Below, piece after piece: positions 1-7,919 of a stretch of DNA of 42,580 bases. Every line of letters starts with the position of its first letter. Position 1 is the stretch's first letter. The translations under genes and the position numbers were made by a program. The notes under the pieces are model-generated. The model ran no database searches. It was not told the origin of the DNA and was given only the letters and a program-made list of their open reading frames with translations. The stretch is from Syntrophomonadaceae bacterium (GTDB taxonomy: Bacteria; Bacillota; DSM-12270; Thermacetogeniales; Thermacetogeniaceae), in NCBI GenBank assembly GCA_012839645.1, contig DUMY01000161.1, positions 1 through 42,580 on the forward strand, read 5' to 3'.

Positions 1-177
1 CCGTCTCTTCACCAAGTATCCCCAGATTGCGAGAAGATCCCATTTGAACTCTCATCCTTTCAGCACCTGATCAAGCAATTCCGAATCAGTGCTGATCACT
101 TCACTCCCCGGAAGCTGAAAGGATGAGAGTTCAAATGGGATCTTCTCGCAATCTGGGGATACTTGGTGAAGAGACGG
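1..177. repeat. Perfect 64-bp inverted repeat (arms 1-64 and 114-177)
   Basis: Bases 1-64 are the exact reverse complement of bases 114-177, separated by a 49-base loop (65-113). The right arm contains the ribosome binding site and first codons of yraN, so the left arm is an inverted copy of the yraN start. The left arm runs into the window edge, so its true length is unknown. Perfect identity over 64 bp with one arm made of coding sequence is typical of fold-back chimeras at contig ends, but a real inverted duplication cannot be excluded from sequence alone. Confidence 0.97.
65..126 (+). CDS. Possible C-terminal end of an unidentified upstream gene
   Basis: A frame open from the left edge ends at the TGA at 124-126, eight bases before the yraN ATG. 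Only the part from base 65 on is unique; upstream of it the frame runs through the inverted copy of yraN, which is unlikely to be genuine coding sequence. The tail read here ends in TPRKLKG. The close spacing to yraN fits the last codons of an upstream operon gene (rnhB and a FlhB-tail protein often precede yraN), but I do not recognise the peptide. Confidence 0.25.
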
Positions 178-491
178 CTCTTTCTTTTTTATCCCGACTG
201 GGGTACCATCTCCTAGAGAGGAATTATCGCTGCCGTCTAGGTGAAATAGACCTGATTATGCAGGATGGAAGTGTCCTTGTTTTTATCGAGGTGAAAGCAA
301 GGCGCAGCGCCCTTTATGGTAAACCACAGGAAGCTGTAGGGGCAGCTAAACAGGCCAGAATCAGGAGATTGGCAGAACACTATCTGCTGTGCAAAGGGAA
401 CGGAGATTACGGGATCCGTTTTGATGTGGTAGCTGTCAGCTTCAAAGAATCGGGTAATTATAGTATTGATCACATTAAAAACGCATTTTAG
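135..491 (+). CDS. yraN: YraN/UPF0102 family nuclease-fold protein
   Basis: A 118-residue protein of the UPF0102 (YraN) family, which has a restriction-endonuclease-like PD-(D/E)xK fold; the cellular role of the family is not settled. The signature acidic and lysine residues are present: E37 and D39 in LGEIDLI, and E52 and K54 in FIEVKAR. Length is normal for the family. I chose the ATG at 135 over 123 because GGATGAG lies at a proper distance before it and family members start close to the conserved LGxxGE motif. The 5' end sits inside the right arm of the terminal inverted repeat, so the upstream context is doubtful. A 16-base gap separates it from glcD. Confidence 0.92.
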   Translation: MGSSRNLGILGEETALSFLSRLGYHLLERNYRCRLGEIDLIMQDGSVLVFIEVKARRSALYGKPQEAVGAAKQARIRRLAEHYLLCKGNGDYGIRFDVVAVSFKESGNYSIDHIKNAF

Positions 492-507
492 TTGTGGGGG
501 AGGAGCA

Positions 508-1899
508 ATGCTATCTACTACTGTTATCAAAGAGATCATAAAAGTCGTCGGAAAAGAAAATGTATTAACAACCAAAGAAGAGCTGCTTTGCTACGCCTAT
601 GACAGCACTCCCAGGGCATTTCTTCCTGATCTCGTTGCCCGTCCTTGCTGTACCGCTCAAATACAGAAAATAGCCAAACTGGCCAATGAGCACCTCTTTC
701 CGTTGGTTCCACGCGGGGCGGGTACCGGCTTGAGTGGTGGTTCTTTACCTGTTGACGGTGGGGTTGTTGTGGATTTAACCAGGATGAATAAAATATTAGA
801 AATAGATGAAGAAAACCTGGTTGCTGTTGTAGAACCTGGTGTGATCACCTTTCAAATCCAGGAAGAGGTAGAGAAGAGAGGGCTTTTTTATCCACCTGAT
901 CCCGCCAGTCTCAAAACATCTACCATCGGCGGAAATGTAGCTGAGTGCGCCGGGGGTCCCCGTGCCTTAAAATATGGAGTGACCCGGGATTATGTGCTTG
1001 GCCTGGAGGTTGTCACCCCGGATGGAGAGGTGATCACAACCGGGGGCAAAACCGTGAAATCAGTAACAGGCTATGATTTACTGCGCCTCTATACAGGGTC
1101 AGAGGGAACACTGGGGATTATCACCAAGATCTATCTTCGTTTGATCCCTAAGCCTGAGGCGAAAAAAACGATGATGGTGGTTTATGATAAGTTAGATGAT
1201 GCCGCCCAAAGTGTGAGCCGGATTATCAGAGGGGGGATCATTCCCGTTACCCTGGAGATGATGGATGACCGCACGATCCGGTGTGTAGAGAACTATAAGC
1301 AGATGGGCCTGCCTCTGGATGCGGAAGCGATCTTGATCATCGAGGTGGATGGGCCACAGATTCTGCTGGACAGCCAGGCCCAGGAAATAGCAAAACTCTG
1401 CCAGGACTGTGGTGCCCGGGAGATCAAGATCGCCGAAACAGAAGAAGAGCGGGAGAGTATCTGGGCAGCCCGCAGGTCTGTATCAGCAGCTGTTGTCCAG
1501 ATCAAGCCGACAAAGATCAGCGAAGATATCTCAGTCCCGCGGATGGCCATCCCCAGGATGGTCAGAAGGCTGAAGGAAATAGCCTCAAGGTACAATCTGG
1601 AGCTGGTTATCTTTGGGCATGCCGGGGATGGGAATCTACACCCCAACATCCTCTGTGATCAAACAGATGCGGAAGAGATGCAGAGAGTGGAAAAGGCCAT
1701 TGGAGAACTATTTAAGGCAGCTGTAGAACTTGGAGGGACTCTTTCAGGTGAACACGGCATCGGAATGATGAAAGCACCTTACTTAAAAGTGGAGACAGGT
1801 GAGGCAGGGTTTGAAGTGATGAGGAGGATCAAAGAGGCTCTCGATCCCAACAACATTCTTAATCCAGGTAAGATATTCCGGGGCGACACAAATGGATAA
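508..1899 (+). CDS. glcD: FAD-linked 2-hydroxyacid dehydrogenase subunit, GlcD-like
   Basis: A flavoprotein of 463 residues in the GlcD/D-lactate dehydrogenase family, which oxidises glycolate, D-lactate or a similar 2-hydroxyacid to the 2-oxoacid. The N-terminal PCMH-type FAD-binding domain shows PRGAGTGLSGG (about residues 75-85) and the TIGGNVAE and GSEGTLG motifs; the C-terminal FAD-oxidase domain has GHAGDGNLHPN and GEHGIGMMK. I set the start at the ATG at 508, directly behind GGGGGAGGAG, not at the track start at 466. It overlaps glcF by 8 bases, so the two should be translationally coupled and form one enzyme, with electrons passing to the Fe-S subunit. No GlcE subunit is present. The true substrate cannot be read from sequence. 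Confidence 0.93.
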   Translation: MLSTTVIKEIIKVVGKENVLTTKEELLCYAYDSTPRAFLPDLVARPCCTAQIQKIAKLANEHLFPLVPRGAGTGLSGGSLPVDGGVVVDLTRMNKILEIDEENLVAVVEPGVITFQIQEEVEKRGLFYPPDPASLKTSTIGGNVAECAGGPRALKYGVTRDYVLGLEVVTPDGEVITTGGKTVKSVTGYDLLRLYTGSEGTLGIITKIYLRLIPKPEAKKTMMVVYDKLDDAAQSVSRIIRGGIIPVTLEMMDDRTIRCVENYKQMGLPLDAEAILIIEVDGPQILLDSQAQEIAKLCQDCGAREIKIAETEEERESIWAARRSVSAAVVQIKPTKISEDISVPRMAIPRMVRRLKEIASRYNLELVIFGHAGDGNLHPNILCDQTDAEEMQRVEKAIGELFKAAVELGGTLSGEHGIGMMKAPYLKVETGEAGFEVMRRIKEALDPNNILNPGKIFRGDTNG

Positions 1900-3127
1900 T
1901 AAAACCATCAAGGAATATCTCAACCGCTGCAGTAAATGCGGGGGATGCCAGGCGGTTTGCCCACTTTATGGAGAAACCCACAGCGAACCCCTTGTTGCCA
2001 GAGGGAAACTGTTTCTGATGAAAAATTATTTGGATGGCAACCTGGATCTATCCCCGAAAATGATGGAACTGATGAGCCTCTGCCTGTTGTGTAAAGCTTG
2101 TACTGTTCAGTGTCCAAACCGTATACCAGTAGATGAGTTGGTTCTCTCTATTCGACGGGAAATTGCTCATCATAAAGGGATTCCCTTTGTGAAAAAGAAT
2201 GTCTTTCAGCATCTTCTCCAGAACAATGGCAGACTAACCATAGCAGCCAAATTAGCTTATCTTTACCAGCAGAGTGGCCTGCAGTGGCTTATGCGTAAAA
2301 CTAATATTCTAGGTCTGCTGCCTGGTGAAATTGCCAGAAAAGAAAAACTGCTGCCCAGGATGGCCAAAATCCCCTTTAGGGCACAGGTACCGAAGACTTT
2401 ATCATCCAGTAAGCCGCGGCTGCGGGTGGGTTATTATACAGGATGCCTTACCAACTATGTTTTTGCGGAAACCGGGCATGCTGTTCTCAAGGTACTCAAG
2501 AACCATTCCCTGGATGTGGTGATTCCGGAGCAGTGGTGCTGTGGACTCCCAGCACTGGCCAGTGGTGATGAAGAGTCAGCTGTTTTGCTTGCTCGAAGAA
2601 ACATAGAGGCTTTTAAGAAAGCAGATGTTGACATAATCATTACTGACTGCGCATCCTGTGGCAGTATGCTTCATGAATACGGTGATTTGATTGGAGGTAG
2701 GGATGCGCGCATTTTTTCTCAAAAGGTGGTTGATTTCAGCCAATTGATAGGTGATGTCATCGATTTCCAGCCCGGTGATAAGGAAGTTAGTGGTGTTGCG
2801 ACCTATCATGATCCCTGCCATCTGTGCCGCGGGCAGGGTGTCGTTGAGGCTCCCCGCAGATTGATCAAAGCCGTACCTGGGATTACTTTCAGGGAAATGG
2901 AGGAATCCGACCGCTGCTGTGGAGCAGCCGGGTCATTTAATCTCAGCCACTACCATCTTGCCAACAAGATTGGACACCGGAAAATACGAAATGTTATAGA
3001 GTCAGGTGCTCAGTTAGTGATAACAGGATGTCCGTCCTGCATCATGCAGATACGGCATCAGCTTGAACTGCAAGAAGCATCTGTCCAAGTAATGCATCTT
3101 GCTGAACTGCTCAGCAAGACTTATTAG
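1892..3127 (+). CDS. glcF: Fe-S subunit of 2-hydroxyacid dehydrogenase, GlcF-like
   Basis: A 411-residue GlcF-type iron-sulfur protein that takes electrons from the GlcD flavoprotein. Two ferredoxin-type CxxCxxCxxxCP clusters are visible (C13/16/19/23 and C64/67/70/74), enough for two [4Fe-4S] centres, followed by two CCG (cysteine-rich) domains with CCGLPALASGD and CCGAAGSFN, as in heterodisulfide-reductase-like subunits. Length matches the family. The start overlaps the end of glcD by 8 bases. No membrane segment is evident, so the complex is probably cytoplasmic or peripheral, delivering electrons to quinone or another carrier. Confidence 0.93.
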   Translation: MDNKTIKEYLNRCSKCGGCQAVCPLYGETHSEPLVARGKLFLMKNYLDGNLDLSPKMMELMSLCLLCKACTVQCPNRIPVDELVLSIRREIAHHKGIPFVKKNVFQHLLQNNGRLTIAAKLAYLYQQSGLQWLMRKTNILGLLPGEIARKEKLLPRMAKIPFRAQVPKTLSSSKPRLRVGYYTGCLTNYVFAETGHAVLKVLKNHSLDVVIPEQWCCGLPALASGDEESAVLLARRNIEAFKKADVDIIITDCASCGSMLHEYGDLIGGRDARIFSQKVVDFSQLIGDVIDFQPGDKEVSGVATYHDPCHLCRGQGVVEAPRRLIKAVPGITFREMEESDRCCGAAGSFNLSHYHLANKIGHRKIRNVIESGAQLVITGCPSCIMQIRHQLELQEASVQVMHLAELLSKTY

Positions 3128-3149
3128 GTGTAGGGGAGGGTATGGGGCC

Positions 3150-3749
3150 TTGTATACTGCTATTTATCGAGAAGCGAAAGACGAATTTGCCAGGTGTTAT
3201 CCTGAGCGGATGACTGCGTTAAGTGGGGCAGAGTACGATCCAGTTACAAAAGAGATCAAGGTTGTTTATTTAAATAAGTTATATTTGCTCTCCCACCCGG
3301 AGGGTACGATTACTAGTCCTCATGATCCAACCGACTTGCCCCTAGATGAGCGGTCTCTGATCCTGCAGTACTTAGTTCAAGCAACAGGTGAGCCTTTATC
3401 TGAGCGTTGGATTTCATATGCAGAGCTGCCGAATGGAATGCTGCATGATCGCCCTTTTAGGATTGAGGCGGTAGAACCGCTTATTCAAGCCTTTGGTGGC
3501 CAACCGGGAAGATTGCTTCAAGTTTCGCGCACTTTAGGTGGGCAAGAAATAGGAATGGGGGATATAGGGGTAATGATTCCTGTTTTTCCTAGGATACCGG
3601 TTGCGGTAATCCTATGGGTTGCTGATGAGGAGTTTTCTGCCAGAGCAAACATGATTTTTGATGCCTCTGCCCCCAAATATCTTACTACAGCAGCTTTATA
3701 TGTGCTGGGATCTGTGGTTACCAGGCGCCTGAAAAAAATGGTGATGTAA
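3150..3749 (+). CDS. DUF3786 domain protein
   Basis: A protein of about 199 residues that I recognise as DUF3786, a family of unknown function frequent in anaerobic bacteria and archaea. Recognisable parts are EYDPVTKEI near the N-terminus, ERWISYAELPNGM in the middle, PFPR-like VFPRIPVAVILW, and IFDASAPKYL near the end. The ORF-track start at 3099 lies inside glcF and has no ribosome site; AGGGGAGGG at 3132-3140 fits a TTG start at 3150. The protein has no clear signal peptide or membrane helix. It follows glcDF by about 20 bases, so it is probably co-transcribed with them, but a functional link is inference. Confidence 0.82.
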   Translation: MYTAIYREAKDEFARCYPERMTALSGAEYDPVTKEIKVVYLNKLYLLSHPEGTITSPHDPTDLPLDERSLILQYLVQATGEPLSERWISYAELPNGMLHDRPFRIEAVEPLIQAFGGQPGRLLQVSRTLGGQEIGMGDIGVMIPVFPRIPVAVILWVADEEFSARANMIFDASAPKYLTTAALYVLGSVVTRRLKKMVM

Positions 3750-3765
3750 AAAAAGTATAAAAGAA

Positions 3766-3809
3766 CTCCTCCTTTTTCATACTAGTTATAAAGAAATTAC
3801 AAGGAGGGG
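3766..3809 (+). promoter_or_regulatory. Shine-Dalgarno-sequestering helix before the CBM gene
   Basis: CTCCTCCTT (3766-3774) can pair with AAGGAGGGG (3801-3809), which is the ribosome binding site of the next gene, giving nine pairs (one G-U) around a 26-base loop. A transcript reading through from the DUF3786 gene would therefore hide its own ribosome site, while a transcript starting inside the loop would not. The pairing is seen directly; regulation is inference. Confidence 0.55.
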
Positions 3810-3816
3810 TTTTCAG

Positions 3817-4116
3817 GTGTACAATTTACATCCAGGTTTTAGTGTTTCTCCTACGCCCAGCAAGGTTGGAGAGACCGTAAAAGTCCGATACCATGGTTTG
3901 CTGTCCGGGGCAGGGGCGGATCAGGTTTTTTTACATACCGGCTACGGTACAGGTTCTTGGCAGAACATATATGATTACTGCTTGAATAAAGAAGGAAATG
4001 AGTGGGAAAAAAGCATCAAAATCGAAAAAGACGGCCAATTTAACTTCTGCTTTAAAGACAGCGCTGATCATTGGGACAATAATAATGGCATGAACTGGAG
4101 TTATACAATTAAATGA
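3817..4116 (+). CDS. Small stand-alone CBM25/CBM53-type carbohydrate-binding protein
   Basis: A 99-residue protein consisting of a single starch-binding-type beta-sandwich module (CBM25/CBM53 family). The diagnostic end HWDNNNGMNWSY and the earlier TGYGTGSW stretch carry the aromatic and polar residues that bind alpha-glucan in this family. The start is a GTG at 3817, eight bases after a strong AAGGAGGGG. There is no signal peptide and no attached catalytic domain, which is unusual for a carbohydrate-binding module and suggests a cytoplasmic target such as glycogen or a glucan-modifying partner. It ends just before a bidirectional terminator. Confidence 0.8.
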   Translation: MYNLHPGFSVSPTPSKVGETVKVRYHGLLSGAGADQVFLHTGYGTGSWQNIYDYCLNKEGNEWEKSIKIEKDGQFNFCFKDSADHWDNNNGMNWSYTIK

Positions 4117-4128
4117 TAAGTACAAGAT

Positions 4129-4158
4129 AAAAAGAGGGGTAGTGAACCCCCTCTTTTT
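4129..4158. terminator. Bidirectional rho-independent terminator
   Basis: AAAAAGAGGGG (4129-4139) and CCCCTCTTTTT (4148-4158) form an 11-bp hairpin with A-tract and T-tract on opposite sides, so it can end transcripts from both strands. It lies between the convergent CBM gene and the DUF151 gene. Confidence 0.9.
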
Positions 4159-4165
4159 GTCTTAT

Positions 4166-4645
4166 TTAATGCAGAGATTTCTTATAATCTTCCGGACCAT
4201 CCAGACCCAGAATCTTTCTCAGTTCCTGCTGCTGGCTTTCGTCTACGAGTTCCTCTACTGAAAGTGTATACTCGGCAACCTTTTCCGAGATATAAACAGG
4301 TGCCCCTGCTCTAAGAGCAAGAGCAATGGCATCACTGGGTCGGGAGTCTAAAACGCACTCTCCAGATATGGTTTGGATATTCAATTTGGCATAATATGTG
4401 CCGTCATGGATATCGTTGATCTCAACGCTTCGCACCGAGGCGCCCAGGTTCTCACAAACGGCTTTCATAAGGTCATGGGTCATAGGCCGGGGAGTGATGA
4501 CACCCTGAAGGGCCATAGCAATGGATTGGGCTTCAAGAGGTCCTATCCAAATAGGAAGAGCGCGGTTTTTTTCTTCATCAACCAGCAGGACCACTGGGCT
4601 TAACGAAATATCGAAAGCGATCTCTTTAACCTGAACGGGAATCAT
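4166..4645 (-). CDS. Bifunctional nuclease family protein (DUF151)
   Basis: A 159-residue member of the DUF151/bifunctional nuclease (BFN) family. Plant homologues have both RNase and DNase activity; the bacterial role is unclear. The family core is visible as LPIWIGPLEAQSIA (about residues 30-44) and SRPSDAIALALRAGAP (about 102-117). Length is normal. A ribosome site AAGGAGG precedes the ATG on the minus strand. It lies 38 bases downstream of yifB on the same strand and is probably co-transcribed with it. A terminator follows. Confidence 0.9.
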   Translation of the reverse strand: MIPVQVKEIAFDISLSPVVLLVDEEKNRALPIWIGPLEAQSIAMALQGVITPRPMTHDLMKAVCENLGASVRSVEINDIHDGTYYAKLNIQTISGECVLDSRPSDAIALALRAGAPVYISEKVAEYTLSVEELVDESQQQELRKILGLDGPEDYKKSLH

Positions 4646-4683
4646 CTTTCTTGCCTCCTTCCAAAACTCTCTATAAGTCTATT

Positions 4684-6222
4684 TTACCAGAGAGAGCGAT
4701 CCAGGCAACGGTATTGTATTGCTTCAGCAAGTTGCATTTGTTCAATTTTCGGCGATCCAACGAGGTCAGCAATAGTGCGGGCAATTTTTACTATACGATC
4801 CAGTGCCCGCATGCTTAATTTTAGTTTATGAAAGGCCTGATAAAGTAATTCTTTCGAATTTTTATCCAAAGGGCAGTAATGCGACAAATGATGGCTCTGC
4901 AATTCTGCATTGCAGTTAATGCCAGTACCAAGAAAACGTTCATGTTGCCATTGTCGGCTCTTGACTACTCTTTTCCTGATATGTAGGGATGATTCCTCCT
5001 TTTTTTCAGCTTTAAGATCTTTTAATTCCAAACGTGGAACTTCAACATGCAGGTCGATACGATCCATGATTGGACCTGAAACTCGGCTGCGGTAACGCTG
5101 TGCCTGATAAGGGGTGCAACTGCACTCTTGCTGCGAATCCCCGAGGTGTCCGCAAGGGCAGGGATTCATTGAAGCCGCCAGGATGAATCGTGCCGGGAAA
5201 GTAAATGCCCCTGATGCCCGGGTCACTGTAACTATACCATCCTCCAGCGGCTGCCGTAAGGCCTCCAATACATCCCGGTGGAATTCAGGCAGTTCATCGA
5301 GAAAAAGCACACCATTGGTGGCAAAACTGACCTCACCTGGGCGGGGAACCCTTCCCCCTCCGATGATACTTACGGCAGAGGCGGTGTGGTGAGGGGCGCG
5401 GAAGGGCCTGTCTGCGATCACCGGGTGGTCTTTGGGCAAGAGGCCAGCAACACTATAGACCCTGGTAATTTCCAAACACTCCTCCCAGCTTAAAGGGGGC
5501 AGGATTGACGGCAGACGCCTTGCCAAAAGTGTTTTACCGGTGCCTGGTGGCCCAATCATTAGTATATTATGCCCACCTGCCGCAGCGATTTCCAGGGCGC
5601 GCTTAACTCTTTTTTGTCCTTTCACATCGGCAAAATCAAGGGTATTGACCGGACTAGTCCCAGGTTCCAATTCAAACTCCGGGAGATCCGCAGCTGCAGG
5701 TAGTTCTCCCTCATCTGTGAGATAGCTGAATATATCTCTTAAATGCCCTGCACCTCTTGCTTTAATTCCCTTGATCAGAGATGCCTCTTCCAGATTGTTG
5801 TGAGGGACAATAAATATTTTTTCCGGGTGCTCATGGTTGATGCTTCCAGCCATGGAAAGGATACCAGGTACAGGGCAGATAGTACCGTCAAGGGAAAGTT
5901 CTCCGATAAAAAAATGCTGAGGAATTATGGTAGGGGGGATCTGCCTTGTTGCGGCCAAAATTCCTATAGCTATAGGTAGATCAAAAAGCGCCCCTTCTTT
6001 GCGCAGATCCGCCGGTGCCAGGTTGACCGTGATCCTCTTGATAGGGAATTCAAACCCCGCATTCCTGATCGCACCGCGCACCCGCTCGGTTGCTTCCCTG
6101 ACTGCCGCATCAGGCAGTCCGACAATATTAAAGGCAGGAAGACCCCGGGAAACATCCACCTCTACACGCACATCATGTGTCTCCATTCCCAAACAGCAGC
6201 AGCTGTTGATAATGCTCAGCAT
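4684..6222 (-). CDS. comM: YifB/ComM family AAA+ ATPase (Mg-chelatase-like)
   Basis: A protein of 512 residues in the YifB/ComM family. ComM is a hexameric helicase that aids branch migration of incoming DNA during natural transformation; many non-competent bacteria also carry it. Domain order is an N-terminal Lon-S16-like ChlI fold (to about residue 170), then an AAA+ Mg-chelatase domain with Walker A GPPGTGKT and Walker B LFLDELPEF, then a C-terminal helical domain. A short Cys-containing insert CPCGHLG...CSC is typical. I placed the start at 6222 because GGAGGAG lies before this ATG; the track start at 6237 overlaps that ribosome site. In many clostridia yifB follows yraN directly; here it lies about 4 kb away on the opposite strand. 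dprA, another transformation gene, is also in the window. Confidence 0.93.
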   Translation of the reverse strand: MLSIINSCCCLGMETHDVRVEVDVSRGLPAFNIVGLPDAAVREATERVRGAIRNAGFEFPIKRITVNLAPADLRKEGALFDLPIAIGILAATRQIPPTIIPQHFFIGELSLDGTICPVPGILSMAGSINHEHPEKIFIVPHNNLEEASLIKGIKARGAGHLRDIFSYLTDEGELPAAADLPEFELEPGTSPVNTLDFADVKGQKRVKRALEIAAAGGHNILMIGPPGTGKTLLARRLPSILPPLSWEECLEITRVYSVAGLLPKDHPVIADRPFRAPHHTASAVSIIGGGRVPRPGEVSFATNGVLFLDELPEFHRDVLEALRQPLEDGIVTVTRASGAFTFPARFILAASMNPCPCGHLGDSQQECSCTPYQAQRYRSRVSGPIMDRIDLHVEVPRLELKDLKAEKKEESSLHIRKRVVKSRQWQHERFLGTGINCNAELQSHHLSHYCPLDKNSKELLYQAFHKLKLSMRALDRIVKIARTIADLVGSPKIEQMQLAEAIQYRCLDRSLW

Positions 6223-6319
6223 TAGACTCTCCTCCATAAAACCTTATCTATTTATTCTTTTATTTCTTGTTATTTCCTGCTTTATGGGAAAAAGAATTGT
6301 CTGGAGAAGAAAAGAAAAT

Positions 6320-6350
6320 AAAGGGGTTCACCTGTGAGGTGAGCCCCTTT
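6320..6350 (-). terminator. Rho-independent terminator of the hydantoin-type operon
   Basis: AAAGGGG-TTCACCT-GTG-AGGTGAG-CCCCTTT forms a 14-position hairpin with one internal mismatch. Read on the minus strand it is followed by TTTATTTTCTTTT, and it lies 16 bases past the stop of the HyuA-like gene, so it should end the minus-strand operon. Confidence 0.88.
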
Positions 6351-6365
6351 ATTGTATGTTACTGG

Positions 6366-7919
6366 CTATTTCTTCAGTGACCCAGCTGCTTTCACCCGGA
6401 TGCGAGTGGCGTTTCCTGGGAGGTAGGCCAGCGGTACATCCTCCTGTTGCACGATGGTCACCGTATCTGGGTTGGCTCCTGCTCTGACCGCGTTTTCTTT
6501 GGCTAGTTTCCTGGCGTCATCCAGGGCTTGATCCCGGGTCATATCGGTAAGGGAATAGATCTTGTCAACTTCTCCACTTACCTGGGCGATAGCAGCACCC
6601 AAGGCATTGGCTACACCAAAGTTTTCTGGGCGGAGTACTTCACTTACTCCAGAAAGGGTGCCGTTGATAATGATGCCTCCGCCACCCACCAGGATCAGCG
6701 GCAGCGGGTCTTTGCTTACTTTCATTTTATCGATGGCTTCTTCCACCATGGACATGATCTTCTCTTGAGCACACTGGGCAAATTCCAGGGGGATGTTGTT
6801 TACTTTCTCTTTGTCCCCAATATCAGCAAGGCCCAGACGTACAGCGATATCTGTAGTGGTTACTGTTTTACCTCCAAAGACCAGGGCTTCCTCAGTGAGC
6901 CGGTAGCCTACGCTGTCTGGCCCTACTTTGATTTCCTGTCCATCTTTCCGGATAATGGTGCCCCCACCCAGGCCGATGGAAACCAGGTCAGGCATGCGGA
7001 AGTTGGTGCGCACCCCGCCAATCTCTACAGCCAGCGAAGACTCCCGGGGGAAAGACTGGGTGATTACTCCCACATCGCTGGTGGTACCACCTACATCCAG
7101 GACGATACCGTTTTCGACCCGGCTCAGGAAGGATGCTCCTCTGATGCTGTTGGTGGGACCACAGGCGATGGTCAGGATCGGGTAGTGAACCGCGTAGTCC
7201 ACTGCCATCAGTGTGCCGTCATTCTGGCAGATATAAACCTTGGCTTCTGTAACACCCTCTTTATTCAGGGCATTTACAAAGCCCTGCGCAGTGTTCTGGG
7301 CAATGTTGATCAGAGCAGCATTGAGGATGGTTGCGTTTTCTCTTTCCAGGAGCCCGATTGATCCGATTTCATGGGAATAAGTAATTGGTATTTCTCCCAT
7401 TTCGGACTTCAGGATCTCCCCGGCGCGCTGTTCATGTTCAGCGGTGATCGGGGAGAAAACGGAGATAATGGCGATGCTCTCCACTTTGCCCTTCAGTTCT
7501 TTGGCTATTTCCCTGATTTCGTCTTCATTAAAAGGGGAAATTTCCCGGCCGTCAAATTCATGGCCGCCGCTGACCAGGTAGTAGTTACCACCTATTGCCT
7601 CTTTGAGGTCTTCCGGCCATCCGGTTGTTGGCTCAATGGACTGTGTTGCTGGTTTCCCTAGTCTGATCACCGCCACCCGGCAGAGCCTTTTTCTTTCCAC
7701 AATGGCGTTGGTGGCATGGGTAGTTCCCAACATGGCATATTTGATCTCTTTGGGAGGGATTGCTGCCTCCTCCAAAACACTGCGGAGTGCGGTGTAGATA
7801 CCTGAACTTACATCCAGGGTGGTTGGTGTTTTTACCTCAGCTACCAGCTTTAGATTTTCGTCAACAATAACAGCATCTGTATTTGTTCCTCCGACATCGA
7901 TCCCCATCCGGTAAGCCAT
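6366..7919 (-). CDS. Hydantoinase/oxoprolinase family protein, HyuA-like
   Basis: A 517-residue member of the hydantoinase A/5-oxoprolinase family, which uses ATP to open cyclic amides such as hydantoins or 5-oxoproline. The N-terminal acetate-kinase-like phosphate motif is GIDVGGTNTDAV; the second motif VLDVGGTTSDVG and the third LVGGGGIIING complete the nucleotide site. It is shorter than the roughly 680-residue HyuA of two-subunit enzymes, as usual for the single-chain type found next to DUF917. The ATG follows GGATGGGTG and comes immediately after the DUF917 stop codon. It is the last gene of the permease-DUF917-hydantoinase operon. The substrate (a hydantoin, thiohydantoin or similar ring) is inferred. 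Confidence 0.9.
   Translation of the reverse strand: MAYRMGIDVGGTNTDAVIVDENLKLVAEVKTPTTLDVSSGIYTALRSVLEEAAIPPKEIKYAMLGTTHATNAIVERKRLCRVAVIRLGKPATQSIEPTTGWPEDLKEAIGGNYYLVSGGHEFDGREISPFNEDEIREIAKELKGKVESIAIISVFSPITAEHEQRAGEILKSEMGEIPITYSHEIGSIGLLERENATILNAALINIAQNTAQGFVNALNKEGVTEAKVYICQNDGTLMAVDYAVHYPILTIACGPTNSIRGASFLSRVENGIVLDVGGTTSDVGVITQSFPRESSLAVEIGGVRTNFRMPDLVSIGLGGGTIIRKDGQEIKVGPDSVGYRLTEEALVFGGKTVTTTDIAVRLGLADIGDKEKVNNIPLEFAQCAQEKIMSMVEEAIDKMKVSKDPLPLILVGGGGIIINGTLSGVSEVLRPENFGVANALGAAIAQVSGEVDKIYSLTDMTRDQALDDARKLAKENAVRAGANPDTVTIVQQEDVPLAYLPGNATRIRVKAAGSLKK

Noticed and set aside
1-126. Open frame running from the window edge to the TGA at 124
   Set aside because: Its first two thirds lie in the inverted copy of the yraN start, so only the end beyond base 65 could be genuine; listed only as a weak partial gene.
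6528-7361. 277-codon plus-strand ORF opposite the HyuA-like gene
   Set aside because: Shadow of the minus-strand gene, which has clear family motifs; no ribosome site or similarity.
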